64,000 nt of DNA from Streptomyces sp. NBC_01214 (lineage in GTDB: Bacteria; Actinomycetota; Actinomycetes; Streptomycetales; Streptomycetaceae): assembly GCF_026340975.1 (NCBI RefSeq), contig NZ_JAPEOS010000001.1:4249001-4313000 (forward strand). The letters are read 5' to 3'. Position numbers and translations under genes: made by a program. Each line of letters opens with the position of its first letter. Within the stretch, counting starts at the first letter, position 1. The notes beneath the pieces were generated by a model that was not told where the DNA came from, made no database searches, and saw only the letters and a list, made by a program, of their open reading frames with translations. Positions 33,621-42,172 of the stretch are shown one piece after another.

Positions 33621-35237
33621 GTGATCTTCCCCCTCACCGTTGATCGGATTCTCGCCGATCGTCCCCGCGCCGAGTTCGGTCGGTCCGTCCTCACCGTTCC
33701 GGCTCCCGCCGGCACACCCGTGGTCATCGGCGGCCACGGTCCGACCGACAGGGAAGACGGGTACCCGATCGGTGTCTACGCCGCGCCCGTCAGGGGAGCC
33801 GAAGCCCTCGACCCCGCAGATGACGTCCGGGCCCAGCAGTGGCTCCGAACGCGCTGGCCCCTGCGGGCGGCGGCCTTCCACCCCACCCTGCCGCTGCTGG
33901 TCCTCGGCACCGGCTCGTACGACGGCGGCTACTTCTTCGAGGGCGAGCTCGTCCTCCTCGACCTCGCGTCGGGGGAGCGAAAGCACCTCTTCGCGGACGA
34001 CTGCTGCCGAGAAGTCCGTTCCCTGGAGTGGACTGACGCCCACACCCTGCGACTGCTCCTCGCCCCGTACGACGATTGGCAGGACCCGGCCGCCCGGTCC
34101 GAAGGCCACCGCGTGGACCTCACCCGACCCGACTGGCGGGCCGTCCCCGCCCGTTCCCTGGGGCACGAGGACCTGCGCGGCCCCCGCGTCCCGGCCCCCC
34201 TGCCCGACCCCGTCGCAGCGCCCGGTCATCCGGACGGGCCGCCACCCGGCGAGATCCGCTCCCTGACCGTCCTGCCGGACGGGGACGTCCTGCTCACCGG
34301 TGACCACGCCCTGCTGGAGCGCTGGTCACCGGGAGGCGACCGCCGGTGGTCGGTGCCCGCCGATCCCGACCTGGGCGGCGGCCGGCTCGCGGTCGCCGAC
34401 GCCGACGGGTCCTGCGCCTGGGTGGAGGCCAGCGCCCCTTCGCTCAGGCAGGGCGGGGCGTTCCTCCGGATCGCCCTGACCGACGGCTCCGCACTCGAAC
34501 GGCACACCGTCCCCGGGGCGGCCGCACTCGTCGCGACCGCCGAAGGCCCCCTGCTCGTGCCGATGCCCGCGGACTACGGGGAACGGGCCTGGAGCCGGTT
34601 CCGGCACGGCCCCCGCGCGGTCTTCCGGTACCTGCCGCGACCCCCCTGCGCCTGCGACTGCCCCTGGGACGACGACGAGGACTGCCCGTGCGGCTGCGAC
34701 TGCCCCGTGTGCGAACCCGTGGACGAGGAGCCGTGGTTGGCCGTGGTCGACCCCGACCGCACCACCGACCCGACACGCCTCGTACGGCCCGACGTCGAAC
34801 GGATCCGACGCCTCTTCCCCTGGTCCTGGGAGCCCGGCGAGACCCACTCCGGCGGCCCCGGCGTGTGGACCGGGGAGAGCGACCTGGTGATGGCCACCGT
34901 CCGGTACGACGGGCACGTGGGCGAGCCGAAGCAAGGGTTCGTGACCCGTCGTTCGATCGGCGAGGACTCCTCGGGCACCCCCCGGTGGGTGTTCCGCGTC
35001 GACCACACGGCGACCGCGCTCGACATCGATCCCGCCACCGACACGGTCCTCGTGGCCCTGAGGGGCGGCGAAATGATCGCCCTGGACGCGAAGACCGGCA
35101 CGCTCCGCGCCCGGGGCCACGTCCACGTGCGCGGCGTCCCCGTCATCCCCACCGCCCTGACCGTCGCCGGCCCCGGACGCCTCCTCCTGGGCACCGCCGG
35201 CGGCCGCGTCCTGGCCTGCCACCTGACACCGGGCTGA
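33621..35237 (+). CDS. WD40/PQQ-like beta-propeller protein with Cys-rich insertion
   Basis: 538 aa. Repeated strand blocks suggest propeller blades: PLRAAAFHPTLPLLVLGTGS, IRSLTVLPDGDVLLTGDHAL, LDIDPATDTVLVALRGGEMI and PGRLLLGTAGGRVLACHL. Near residue 345 is an insertion with nine Cys in 24 residues (CACDCPWDDDEDCPCGCDC and PVC), a probable metal-binding knot or disulfide cluster. There is no signal peptide, so it is cytosolic, which favours metal over disulfide. The GTG at 33621 is chosen at the conserved-looking VIFPLTVDRILADRP; ATG 33579 is an alternative. It is a single gene of unknown function. Confidence 0.65.
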   Translation: MIFPLTVDRILADRPRAEFGRSVLTVPAPAGTPVVIGGHGPTDREDGYPIGVYAAPVRGAEALDPADDVRAQQWLRTRWPLRAAAFHPTLPLLVLGTGSYDGGYFFEGELVLLDLASGERKHLFADDCCREVRSLEWTDAHTLRLLLAPYDDWQDPAARSEGHRVDLTRPDWRAVPARSLGHEDLRGPRVPAPLPDPVAAPGHPDGPPPGEIRSLTVLPDGDVLLTGDHALLERWSPGGDRRWSVPADPDLGGGRLAVADADGSCAWVEASAPSLRQGGAFLRIALTDGSALERHTVPGAAALVATAEGPLLVPMPADYGERAWSRFRHGPRAVFRYLPRPPCACDCPWDDDEDCPCGCDCPVCEPVDEEPWLAVVDPDRTTDPTRLVRPDVERIRRLFPWSWEPGETHSGGPGVWTGESDLVMATVRYDGHVGEPKQGFVTRRSIGEDSSGTPRWVFRVDHTATALDIDPATDTVLVALRGGEMIALDAKTGTLRARGHVHVRGVPVIPTALTVAGPGRLLLGTAGGRVLACHLTPG

Positions 35238-35362
35238 CGGGTCAGTGGTCCAGGGGGGCTCAGTACGGCGCGGCGGTGCGTACGTTCTCGGCCGGGGTGC
35301 CGGTCCCGCACCGGCGTAGCGGGCGGGACCCGGGTCCGCCGCATCCCGGGGGAGCCGGGAGA

Positions 35363-35396
35363 GCCGGGGGGACCGCCGATCGACGGTCCCCCCGGC
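35363..35396. terminator. bidirectional terminator hairpin
   Basis: GCCGGGGGGACCG (35363-35375) pairs perfectly with 35384-35396 around an 8-base loop. It lies between the convergent propeller-like gene and the ribosome-inactivating-protein homologue, so it can end both transcripts. Confidence 0.65.
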
Positions 35397-35501
35397 ACCC
35401 CAGACCCGCTCCTGCCGCGCTGCGACCCGCAGCTCCCGCCCCTGCGCGCCGGAACGTGCTGGTGCACGGGCGGTGTGTGAAGGTCGGACGACCGGTGCGG
35501 A

Positions 35502-36149
35502 CTACAGTCGTCCCCCGGTCATCCAGATGCGTGACATCGCATCGGCCAGGGCGGGGTACCGCGCGGCCTCGCAGAGCATTTCCGAGAGCACGAGCAAGCC
35601 GTGGGCGGTGCTCCGCGGATCGCGGTTCTGGTGCAGCCGGACGACCGCGTCACCGAGGGGCCGGCGCCCGAGAAGGATCCCCGAACGCCGGACCGCAGCG
35701 GCCTTCTCCAGGTCGGCACGGCCCCCGCCGAACGGCAGGGCCTCCGTTCGGCGCAGGCCCGGCGGCGCGGAGGCGTCCCGCACGTGGCGGACGTACGCTT
35801 CCGGCGGGGCCTGACCGTTCTCGAAGATGTTCCGGAATCCAGCAATCCGGAGGCTCGTATTGCGTGGGCGGAGCTCGATGTAGAGCTCGATGAACAGACC
35901 ACGCAGTTGGACGTGGAGGGGAAGGAAGGGCATTTCGCCCTCCTTGCGCGCGGCTCCGCCGAAGAATCCCTGCGCATCTTGCGCCTTCGACCGGATGGTC
36001 GACGTCAGGGATCGGTATTCGTCGGCAGAGGCGAGCGCGGGGGAAAACAGCATCGGTATCAGCATGGCCGGCCTATCGGGAGAGAGTTCCTGAACTCGGG
36101 CTTCCCATGGCCGATCTGACCGCAATCGCTTGAATCCTGCTGCATTCAC
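35502..36149 (-). CDS. ribosome-inactivating protein (rRNA N-glycosidase) homologue, divergent active site
   Basis: 215 aa. PFGGGRADLEKAAAVRRSGI, then LGRRPLGDAVVRL and LLVLSEMLCEAARYPALADA, follow the central fold of ricin A and Shiga-type RIPs, including the catalytic Glu194 and Arg197 in EAAR. In alignment from memory with ricin A, the two adenine-stacking tyrosines (Tyr80, Tyr123) correspond to Arg101 (SLRIAGFR) and Arg144 (GGGRADLE), and the C-terminal Trp region is short. A working enzyme would depurinate 23S/28S rRNA; here activity is doubtful. There is no signal peptide. The GTG at 36149 is uncertain; ATG 36065 would trim the N-terminus. No immunity gene is directly adjacent. Confidence 0.7.
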   Translation of the reverse strand: MNAAGFKRLRSDRPWEARVQELSPDRPAMLIPMLFSPALASADEYRSLTSTIRSKAQDAQGFFGGAARKEGEMPFLPLHVQLRGLFIELYIELRPRNTSLRIAGFRNIFENGQAPPEAYVRHVRDASAPPGLRRTEALPFGGGRADLEKAAAVRRSGILLGRRPLGDAVVRLHQNRDPRSTAHGLLVLSEMLCEAARYPALADAMSRIWMTGGRL

Positions 36150-36511
36150 GCATGCACATCACCGCCTTCGCCATATTCCGACGACGGGTTCATCACCCCG
36201 TCGGTGCCGGGTTCGGTTCGATGCGGTCCTTTGTAGTCGTCCGGACGACAGTCAAGAGAGATATTGGCCTCTGATGCTAAGAAATCAGCACGTGATCCCG
36301 GAAGCCCGGACCGTTGGACGCATGCCCCAACAGGGCGTACTGGAAGCCGGGTTGATGGAAGCGCCGGCGGCCCCGTGTCCCCGACCAGCCTTTTCCTCGC
36401 AGCCCGGCGGTCCCAGCCTGTAGGATCAACCACCGCAAGGCTCCACTGACTTATGCACGTGGATACGGCTCAGACCAGCGCGTTTGAGACGAACGAAGAC
36501 AAGGGGGCACG
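36150..36511. other. intergenic region without a supportable gene
   Basis: 362 bp, of noticeably lower GC than the surroundings, between the divergent RIP homologue and a small membrane protein gene. Promoters for both should lie here. No convincing palindrome, repeat or small coding frame was found. Confidence 0.5.
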
Positions 36512-36955
36512 GTGTTGGTGCCGTTGATGGGCGCACTGCTGCTCCTCGGTGTGGCCGCCGCGGGAGCGGGCATCGTGATCACCGTCCTGCTGCTGAAGAA
36601 CCCACCCCTGGCCCTGGCCAAACTCTGTGCGGTTCTCGCTCTGACTTTCTCTTCTTCGGCCGTCGCCGTGTACTGCTACGGCTGGTACTCCGTCACGTTG
36701 GGCGGCCCGTTCCCGGAGTTGTGCGAGGACCGGAACGCCTCCGGTGCCGAATGGGCAGGCACGCATCAGGAGTACTGGCCCCTGCGCAACGCCTGCAGCT
36801 ACTCCGACGGCTCAACGGTGGAGTACGTCGGAATGTCCATCAACGTGCTCGTCTGCGTGCTGGCGAGCCTTGCCGTCGTCCTGACCGGTGCCGCCGCATT
36901 CCTGCGCCGGCGCGCCCCGCAACCCCCTGAAAGGAACGCCGTTCACCTCGTGTGA
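36512..36955 (+). CDS. small membrane protein of unknown function
   Basis: 147 aa with three predicted transmembrane segments: MGALLLLGVAAAGAGIVITV, ALAKLCAVLALTFSSSAVAV and SINVLVCVLASLAVVLTGAA. An extracytoplasmic loop of about 45 aa (ELCEDRNASGAEWAGTHQEY) carries two Cys that may pair. The GTG start follows AAGGGGG. It overlaps the convergent DUF4291 gene by 13 bp at its 3' end. Confidence 0.65.
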   Translation: MLVPLMGALLLLGVAAAGAGIVITVLLLKNPPLALAKLCAVLALTFSSSAVAVYCYGWYSVTLGGPFPELCEDRNASGAEWAGTHQEYWPLRNACSYSDGSTVEYVGMSINVLVCVLASLAVVLTGAAAFLRRRAPQPPERNAVHLV

Positions 36956-37515
36956 TCGGGGGAAAGGCGTTCTTCCATGCTCCGGCTCATCGGGTAGACG
37001 CGCTCTGCGGGCAGAAAGCGCTGAGCCTGCGCGGCGCGTCCGTTTCGGACGAGCGTTGCGGCCTTGCGGACCTGTGGGGTGAGGTCCGTGATGCCGACGA
37101 CCCAGTCCTCGGCGAACGTGCGGATCAGCTGGCGACCGATACCGACCTGGATGCTGTAGTGGTTCAGAGCCGCTCCACGCGCCGAGCGCTCGGGGTCCCA
37201 CTGAAGGTGTACGGCGGCCCCGGCCACAGCCTTCGGGTCCGCGGTCGTATGTACCGCCTCTGACAGAGCCCGTTCCCAGCCTTCCCGCGTCATTCGCACG
37301 GCGAGGACGCGCTCCTGCCCCGGCTTGCGCGCCCAGTTGCTGCGATGCATCAGCCACAGGAAGGAGGGCTTGATCCACGTCATCCGCTGGAACGAGAACG
37401 GCGTGACGAAGCGCCCCGCCCGTAGCGCGGCGTCGGCGATCGCGGACGGGTACGCCTGGTAGACCACGATGGTACGGGCGTCGTAGTCCGCGCGGATCTG
37501 ATGCTGCGGCGTCAT
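36943..37515 (-). CDS. DUF4291 domain-containing protein
   Basis: 190 aa. IRADYDARTIVVYQAYPSAI, then GRFVTPFSFQRMTWIKPSFL, WLMHRSNWARKPGQERVLAV and RGAALNHYSIQVGIG, are the DUF4291 hallmarks; the biochemical function of the family is unknown. The ATG at 37515 (MTPQHQIRADY) has AAGGTG at 6 nt and is preferred over GTG 37536. It is cytosolic. It is tail-to-tail with the membrane protein gene. Confidence 0.82.
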   Translation of the reverse strand: MTPQHQIRADYDARTIVVYQAYPSAIADAALRAGRFVTPFSFQRMTWIKPSFLWLMHRSNWARKPGQERVLAVRMTREGWERALSEAVHTTADPKAVAGAAVHLQWDPERSARGAALNHYSIQVGIGRQLIRTFAEDWVVGITDLTPQVRKAATLVRNGRAAQAQRFLPAERVYPMSRSMEERLSPDHTR

Positions 37516-37629
37516 GCACCGCACCTTGTCATCCACCGCGCCGTCGTCGCCAACGGTTTCCCACCGCTCCGGGACCCGTTCCGAGCCGGCGTGCGGGCGG
37601 CCGGGCCCCGTCGGTGACCCGCCGGCCGG

Positions 37630-38112
37630 CTACGGGCCGCTCGGGGGCGGAGCAGCGCCGGAGGCACCCCGCTCCTCGACCGTTCCGCCCAGCGTGGCCC
37701 GCAGGGACTCCATGTACTCCTTGGACTTCGCCGAGAGCGCCCAGCGGTCGCCGACCAGGTAGACCCCGCCGTACATCTTCGCGTGGTCCAGCCAGGCGCG
37801 CTGTCCGTCGGAGGTGTCGAAGTCCACGAACACGTGGTCCGCCTCGGCGGTCTTGCACGTGGCTTGGCGGTAGTCGGCGGCCCGCACCGTGATCTCAGCC
37901 GTACAGCCGACCGCGGACGCCAGTTGCTGCACGGTCTTGGACGGGGCGGTCGTGACGCGCGGGGTTGCGCCGCCCGCCCCGGGCTCCCCGCTGCCTTCGC
38001 CGCAACCGGCGGTCAACAGCGCACAGGCGGTGGCCAGGACGGGCGTGACGAACACGCGACGTAGCCGCGATGCGGGCTCGAGGGTAGGAGCCGGCCGGGG
38101 CGGTTGGTCCAT
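37630..38112 (-). CDS. hypothetical lipoprotein with conserved Cys pair
   Basis: 160 aa. The signal sequence FVTPVLATACALLTAGCGEG contains a lipobox (LTAGC). The mature region has SAVGCTAEITVRAADYRQAT, then CKTAEADHVFVDFDTSDGQR and MYGGVYLVGDRWALSAKSKE, with two Cys likely disulfide-bonded. Its pattern, a concentration-of-target then tail 'MESLRATLGGTVEE', is common in Streptomyces lipoproteins of unknown role. GAGAGGG precedes the ATG. It lies downstream of the copper-associated genes on the same strand but has no metal motif. Confidence 0.68.
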   Translation of the reverse strand: MDQPPRPAPTLEPASRLRRVFVTPVLATACALLTAGCGEGSGEPGAGGATPRVTTAPSKTVQQLASAVGCTAEITVRAADYRQATCKTAEADHVFVDFDTSDGQRAWLDHAKMYGGVYLVGDRWALSAKSKEYMESLRATLGGTVEERGASGAAPPPSGP

Positions 38113-38191
38113 CGGGTTCCCTCTCGTGGCCGGTGCAGGGGTGATGGGGCGCAGGTTCGTCGGCTGCACGCCGTCACCACCTGCGGGGCGG

Positions 38192-40114
38192 CTACGTGAT
38201 GCGCACGGTCCCGTGCACGGTGACCTGGTCGATTTCGGTGGTGCGCACCGTGATGTCGAGGGTCCACTCGCCGGGCATGGGCACCCGCAGGTCGTAGGTG
38301 GCCCAGTACCCCTTCTGGTTCGTGAGCTTGGCGTCGAGCGGGCCGATTCCCAGCTCGCGCTGGGTGAGCGTGAGGCGGAGTTCGGGAACGGTGGCAAGGC
38401 CGCCGTCCGCGCTGAACACCACGGCTTCGACCGTGTTCTCGCCGACGCGACCGGGAGCCAGGGTGATCTGGACCTGGCCGCGGTGGTTGGCCGTCCCCAT
38501 GTCGAACGGGACGGTGACCACTTTCGCCTGCGGTTCCTGCCCGACGGCGACCGATGCGGACTCGGCCGTCGCTGCGCGGCTGGGCTGGGTGCCGGTCAGC
38601 AAGGTGGTGATCGCCAGGACCACCACGCCGAGCACGGCTTCGGCCGCGACGGTGCGGCGCAGGCCGCGCCGGTGCCGTTCGCTCTCCTCGACGGTCGAAG
38701 GCCCCGCCGAGCCGTCGCCCGACTGTCCTTCGACGGGGGCATCGGGAGCGCTGCTCCCGGCTGTCGCCTCCGGGGGACCGGACGCGCCGACCAACTGTGC
38801 CACGCGCACCTCTTCGGTCACGGGCGTCGTCTGGCCCTCCTCGGCGGGTACGGGTTCACGGAGGAGGCGGGCGGTCCACCGGCGGGAGTACGACGCCACG
38901 TACAGGACGAGGACCACCGCGGCGACCTTCACGACGAGGGTCTTGCCGTACGAGGTGGTGGCCAGCGCCTCCCATGAACCGACCTGCCGCCAGGACTGGT
39001 ACACCCCGGTCCCGACCAGAACGGCGATCGCGCGGAAGGCCAGCGTCGAGAAGAGGCCCACCGCGGGCGCGGGGAGCGGGCGGCTGCCGGGCCCCCGGTC
39101 CCGTAGGGCGATCACCAGCGTGATCAGGCCGCCCAACCACACGCCCATGGCCACCAGATGGAGCGCGGCGACCGGCATGGCGAGTGGTACCTGGGGCCCG
39201 GCGGAGGCGTGTTCGGCAGTGGCCCAGGTGAAGGCCAGCCCCAGGGCGAGCACCCCCCCGGCCAGGCGGACCCGTACGCCGAAGTCCGGCGGCTGCGATC
39301 CGTCGTCGTCGCGGGCGGGTCGCACGGCCGGGTGCCACCGCATCACCGCAGCGGCCGCGAGCAGCAGCACGAGCCGGGCGGTCAGCGCCACTCCGGGCTT
39401 CGCCGTGGAGGTCCGGCCCAGTTGGGTCAGGTCGAACGCCGAGGTCAGCGGGCCCGCCGTCTCGTAGGGGCCGCGCAGCAGGAGCAGGGCCACGGTGGCC
39501 ACGGCCAGGGTCGCCCACCCGCCGGCGAGCAGCCGCCGTACCGGGCGGAGCGCGGCTGCCGCCGGCCAGCACACGAGGATGAACGCGGCCGCTCCCACGA
39601 GGAGGGCGAGGCCGCTGTAGGCGACGTAGCGGAAGAAGCCGTAGAGGCGACCGACTGCCGTGTCGTCCGGTGAGCCGGTGGCCACCGTGACGGCGGTCCC
39701 GGAGGGCTTGCCGATGGAGAAGGTGAACGCGCCGGAGATCGGGTGGCCGTCGGCGGAGATGACCCGCCAGGCCACCGTGTAGGTGCCCTCGGGCAGTTTG
39801 TCGGCCAGCTCGACCCGGGCCGTGTTCCCCTTGCCGTCGGCATGCTGCGCCGGGCGGGGGTTCACGCGCTCGTTCGCCGGTGACAGGACCCTGAGTGCGG
39901 CGTCGGGGAAGCTGACCGACTCGGTGAACGTGAGCGTGACCTGGCGGGGCGGCGTCTCGAGGACGCTTCCGTCGGCGGGATCGGAACCGCTGAGGGCGGT
40001 GTGCGCGAGGGCGGGTGCGGCCCCGCCGAACAGCAGGGCGAGGACGGAGGCGACCAGTACCAGGACGGTCAGCGGCTTCCTGGCAGGAGGTGATCCTGGT
40101 GATCTTGTGTGCAT
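38192..40114 (-). CDS. CopC/CopD fusion, copper resistance/import membrane protein
   Basis: 640 aa. The signal peptide ends AAPALA, then His begins the CopC domain (AHTALSGSDPADGSVLETPP, VISADGHPISGAFTFSIG): N-terminal His plus the DGHP motif are expected Cu(II) ligands. Eight or more CopD helices follow (residues 165-430). After an acidic linker come another helix and a C-terminal YtkA-like beta domain (EWTLDITVRTTEIDQVTVHG). It probably binds periplasmic copper and moves it across the membrane. The ATG at 40114 is set by the signal peptide. It lies downstream of the DUF1775 gene, forming a copper group. Confidence 0.87.
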   Translation of the reverse strand: MHTRSPGSPPARKPLTVLVLVASVLALLFGGAAPALAHTALSGSDPADGSVLETPPRQVTLTFTESVSFPDAALRVLSPANERVNPRPAQHADGKGNTARVELADKLPEGTYTVAWRVISADGHPISGAFTFSIGKPSGTAVTVATGSPDDTAVGRLYGFFRYVAYSGLALLVGAAAFILVCWPAAAALRPVRRLLAGGWATLAVATVALLLLRGPYETAGPLTSAFDLTQLGRTSTAKPGVALTARLVLLLAAAAVMRWHPAVRPARDDDGSQPPDFGVRVRLAGGVLALGLAFTWATAEHASAGPQVPLAMPVAALHLVAMGVWLGGLITLVIALRDRGPGSRPLPAPAVGLFSTLAFRAIAVLVGTGVYQSWRQVGSWEALATTSYGKTLVVKVAAVVLVLYVASYSRRWTARLLREPVPAEEGQTTPVTEEVRVAQLVGASGPPEATAGSSAPDAPVEGQSGDGSAGPSTVEESERHRRGLRRTVAAEAVLGVVVLAITTLLTGTQPSRAATAESASVAVGQEPQAKVVTVPFDMGTANHRGQVQITLAPGRVGENTVEAVVFSADGGLATVPELRLTLTQRELGIGPLDAKLTNQKGYWATYDLRVPMPGEWTLDITVRTTEIDQVTVHGTVRIT

Positions 40115-40422
40115 GACGGGCGGTCTCCGGTGTGGCGGTCGTGAGCGGGGGGCCATCGCCACCCGGGACTCGATCGTGCGGAGGGGCGGTCGTACGGTGC
40201 GGCTCACGGAGGTGACACGGCGGACTCCGAAGGGGCTCGAACGGACGACGAGATGCGGACGATAGTGCTGGTGGACGGTGCACCGGGCCGGGTGCGCAAC
40301 TTCGGCTAAAGCCGGGAACCGGAGGTTCGGTTCGGGCGTTCTCCCCTGTACATTGCCCCGGTTGTTCGGGGTCTGGCTCCGGCGCGTACGGCGGTGACCC
40401 GGAACGGGCCGGTGGCACCGTA

Positions 40423-40450
40423 TGGCACGGCACGGCACGGCACGGCACGG
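40423..40450. repeat. short GGCAC tandem repeat
   Basis: About five consecutive GGCAC units lie in the 400-bp gap between the two copper-associated genes. There is no evident function. The rest of 40115-40515 holds no gene. Confidence 0.6.
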
Positions 40451-40515
40451 TACTGGGCGGCAGGGGCAGGGGCGGGTGCCCAGCGGGGGCCGTGCACCCG
40501 CCCCTGCCGCTCCGG

Positions 40516-41280
40516 TCAGGCCCGGCTGCGGCCCCGGCGCAGCCACCAGAAGGCGCCGCCGGCGGCCAGCACCAGAACGGCCGCGACCACGCCGAGGACG
40601 GCTCCGGCTCCGGTACTGCTGCCCGCCGCCTTCGCGTTCGTCGCCGCCTTGTTCGCGGCAGCATCGGGGGCGGAGGGAGCTGCTGTCGACGGTTGTTCGG
40701 ACGGGACGGCGTTCGACGACGGCGTCGGTGTCGGTGTCGGTGTCGGCGTCGGTGACGGGCTCGGGGCGATCGCCTTGGCCCCGGGGGCCGCCGCCTTCAG
40801 TTCGAGTACGGGTGCCGGGTTGTCGACCTTCTCCCCGTTCGTGGGCACCTCGATCCAGCGGGAGACCTTGCCGTCGCCGTAGGTCTCCAGCGTCTTGAAG
40901 ACCAAGGCCTTCTCGTCGGGGAGCTGACGCACCGTGATGCTGTACTCGGCATCGGTGCCGGTGGCCAGGGCCGTGCCACCGATGCTGTACCCGTCCGGGG
41001 TGGCCGTCAGCTTCCACCCCTCGGGGGCGTCCTTCAGGGCCACGGCGTCCGGTGCGATGCCCTTCGGGAGCACCACCCGCAGCTCCGCGATGCCTGCGGA
41101 GTCCGACTCCGCTTCGGAGGTGAAGGAGAGCGTGACGTTCTCGGCGAGGGCGCGGGGGTCGGAGGCGGTGACCCCGGCGTGCGCGGCGGCCGGCCCGGCG
41201 GTGATGCTGAGGACCACCAGGGCGCCGACGGCCGCCAGCCCCAGGCTGCGCAGACGAGGAAGGCGTTGTGTTCCGGTCAT
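40516..41280 (-). CDS. YcnI-family (DUF1775) copper-associated protein, membrane-anchored
   Basis: 254 aa. The signal peptide ends GPAAAHAG, with His near the mature N-terminus as in the copper-binding YcnI histidine brace. The DUF1775 domain runs to about residue 165 (GIAELRVVLPKGIAPDAVAL, VSRWIEVPTNGEKVDNPAPV). A (PT)n-rich linker is followed by a C-terminal transmembrane helix (VLGVVAAVLVLAAGGAFWWL) and Arg-rich tail. Family members bind Cu(II) outside the cell. It is followed on the same strand by the CopC/CopD gene, consistent with copper trafficking. Confidence 0.85.
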   Translation of the reverse strand: MTGTQRLPRLRSLGLAAVGALVVLSITAGPAAAHAGVTASDPRALAENVTLSFTSEAESDSAGIAELRVVLPKGIAPDAVALKDAPEGWKLTATPDGYSIGGTALATGTDAEYSITVRQLPDEKALVFKTLETYGDGKVSRWIEVPTNGEKVDNPAPVLELKAAAPGAKAIAPSPSPTPTPTPTPTPSSNAVPSEQPSTAAPSAPDAAANKAATNAKAAGSSTGAGAVLGVVAAVLVLAAGGAFWWLRRGRSRA

Positions 41281-41328
41281 GGGGGAGGAACCTCTCGGTA
41301 CGAGCGGATCGGGGGGAACGTCTCCTGC

Positions 41329-41925
41329 CTACGCGGCAGGAGGCCCCCGACGCACCACCGTGTGACAGAGCGTCGTCGCGACCGCCCGTCGCACGGCAAG
41401 ACCGCTGCGCGGCACGGGCGCGGTCCGCGGTCGCGGCCTCGGCCAGGGTCGGCCGAGGGCGCCGAAGCCGGCGGCGGCAGCGGCGACGGCCCTCTGGATC
41501 CACCGGTCCACCGTCTCGGGCAGACGGCTGAGCGCCTGATCCGCGTGGTATATGAGCAGGGCCATCGCACAGGTGGCCATGCCGTGGGCCGCCGCCATCG
41601 CCCACGTGCCGTGGGCTTCGGCGTGGCCGTGAAACACCGGATGCTGCACGAACAGGGCCCGGTGCAGCATGAGTTGCGCGGCGCCGGTCGCTGCGACCAC
41701 GTGCCACCAGGGCCGGGGCGTGCGCGTGACGAGCCACGACAGGGTGAAGGCGACCGCCGCGCCGCCCGCCGCCCGCTGCCAGGGGATCGGGTCCCCCGAG
41801 GCCAGACGATGGCCCACGACGGCCAACACCGAGCTGAACAGCGTGAACACGGCAGCCCGCAGCCACCGTCCGCCCGGCCGCTCGGGCTGCGGACACGGGC
41901 GCGTCCTTGCACGGGCTCCGGCCAT
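41329..41925 (-). CDS. His-rich membrane protein next to copper genes
   Basis: 198 aa with four predicted helices (WLRAAVFTLFSSVLAVVGHR, AAGGAAVAFTLSWLVTRTP, WWHVVAATGAAQLMLHRALF, GMATCAMALLIYHADQAL). Eight His cluster near the membrane face (FVQHPVFHGHAEAHGTWAMA, then HGM), as in Streptomyces proteins that accompany DUF1775 genes. A role in copper handling is inferred from this cluster and position only. The C-terminal tail is basic and cytosolic. It precedes the DUF1775 gene by 48 bp on the same strand, so it is likely the first gene of the operon. Confidence 0.68.
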   Translation of the reverse strand: MAGARARTRPCPQPERPGGRWLRAAVFTLFSSVLAVVGHRLASGDPIPWQRAAGGAAVAFTLSWLVTRTPRPWWHVVAATGAAQLMLHRALFVQHPVFHGHAEAHGTWAMAAAHGMATCAMALLIYHADQALSRLPETVDRWIQRAVAAAAAGFGALGRPWPRPRPRTAPVPRSGLAVRRAVATTLCHTVVRRGPPAA

Positions 41926-42172
41926 GTCCGGTCATCATCCACCGGCTCTGCCGCCGGCAGACTCCAACTGTCAATTGTGGAGTACCTTTCCGCGTCGTGG
42001 CCGCACACCCGGGCGGCTCGACGACGGGGCACTGCGGGTCGCGGCGAGAGCAACGGGCCCCCACGCGGATGCGTGCTCGTTCAATGCACCCTAGGGTTGG
42101 TGGTGAGATGCCGTGCTGGTTGGCGGGCGAGAGAAACCATTCTGTGATTCCACCATCATGTCGGGAGTCACC

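Noticed and set aside
33201..34307. 368-codon minus-strand frame
   Set aside because: It is opposite the propeller-like gene, with typical high-GC shadow composition (Gly/Val/Asp/Glu-rich, no domain).
38192..42064. 1290-codon minus-strand frame as one protein
   Set aside because: The CopC signal peptide begins at 40114. The upstream part is the shadow of the DUF1775 and membrane protein genes in another frame.
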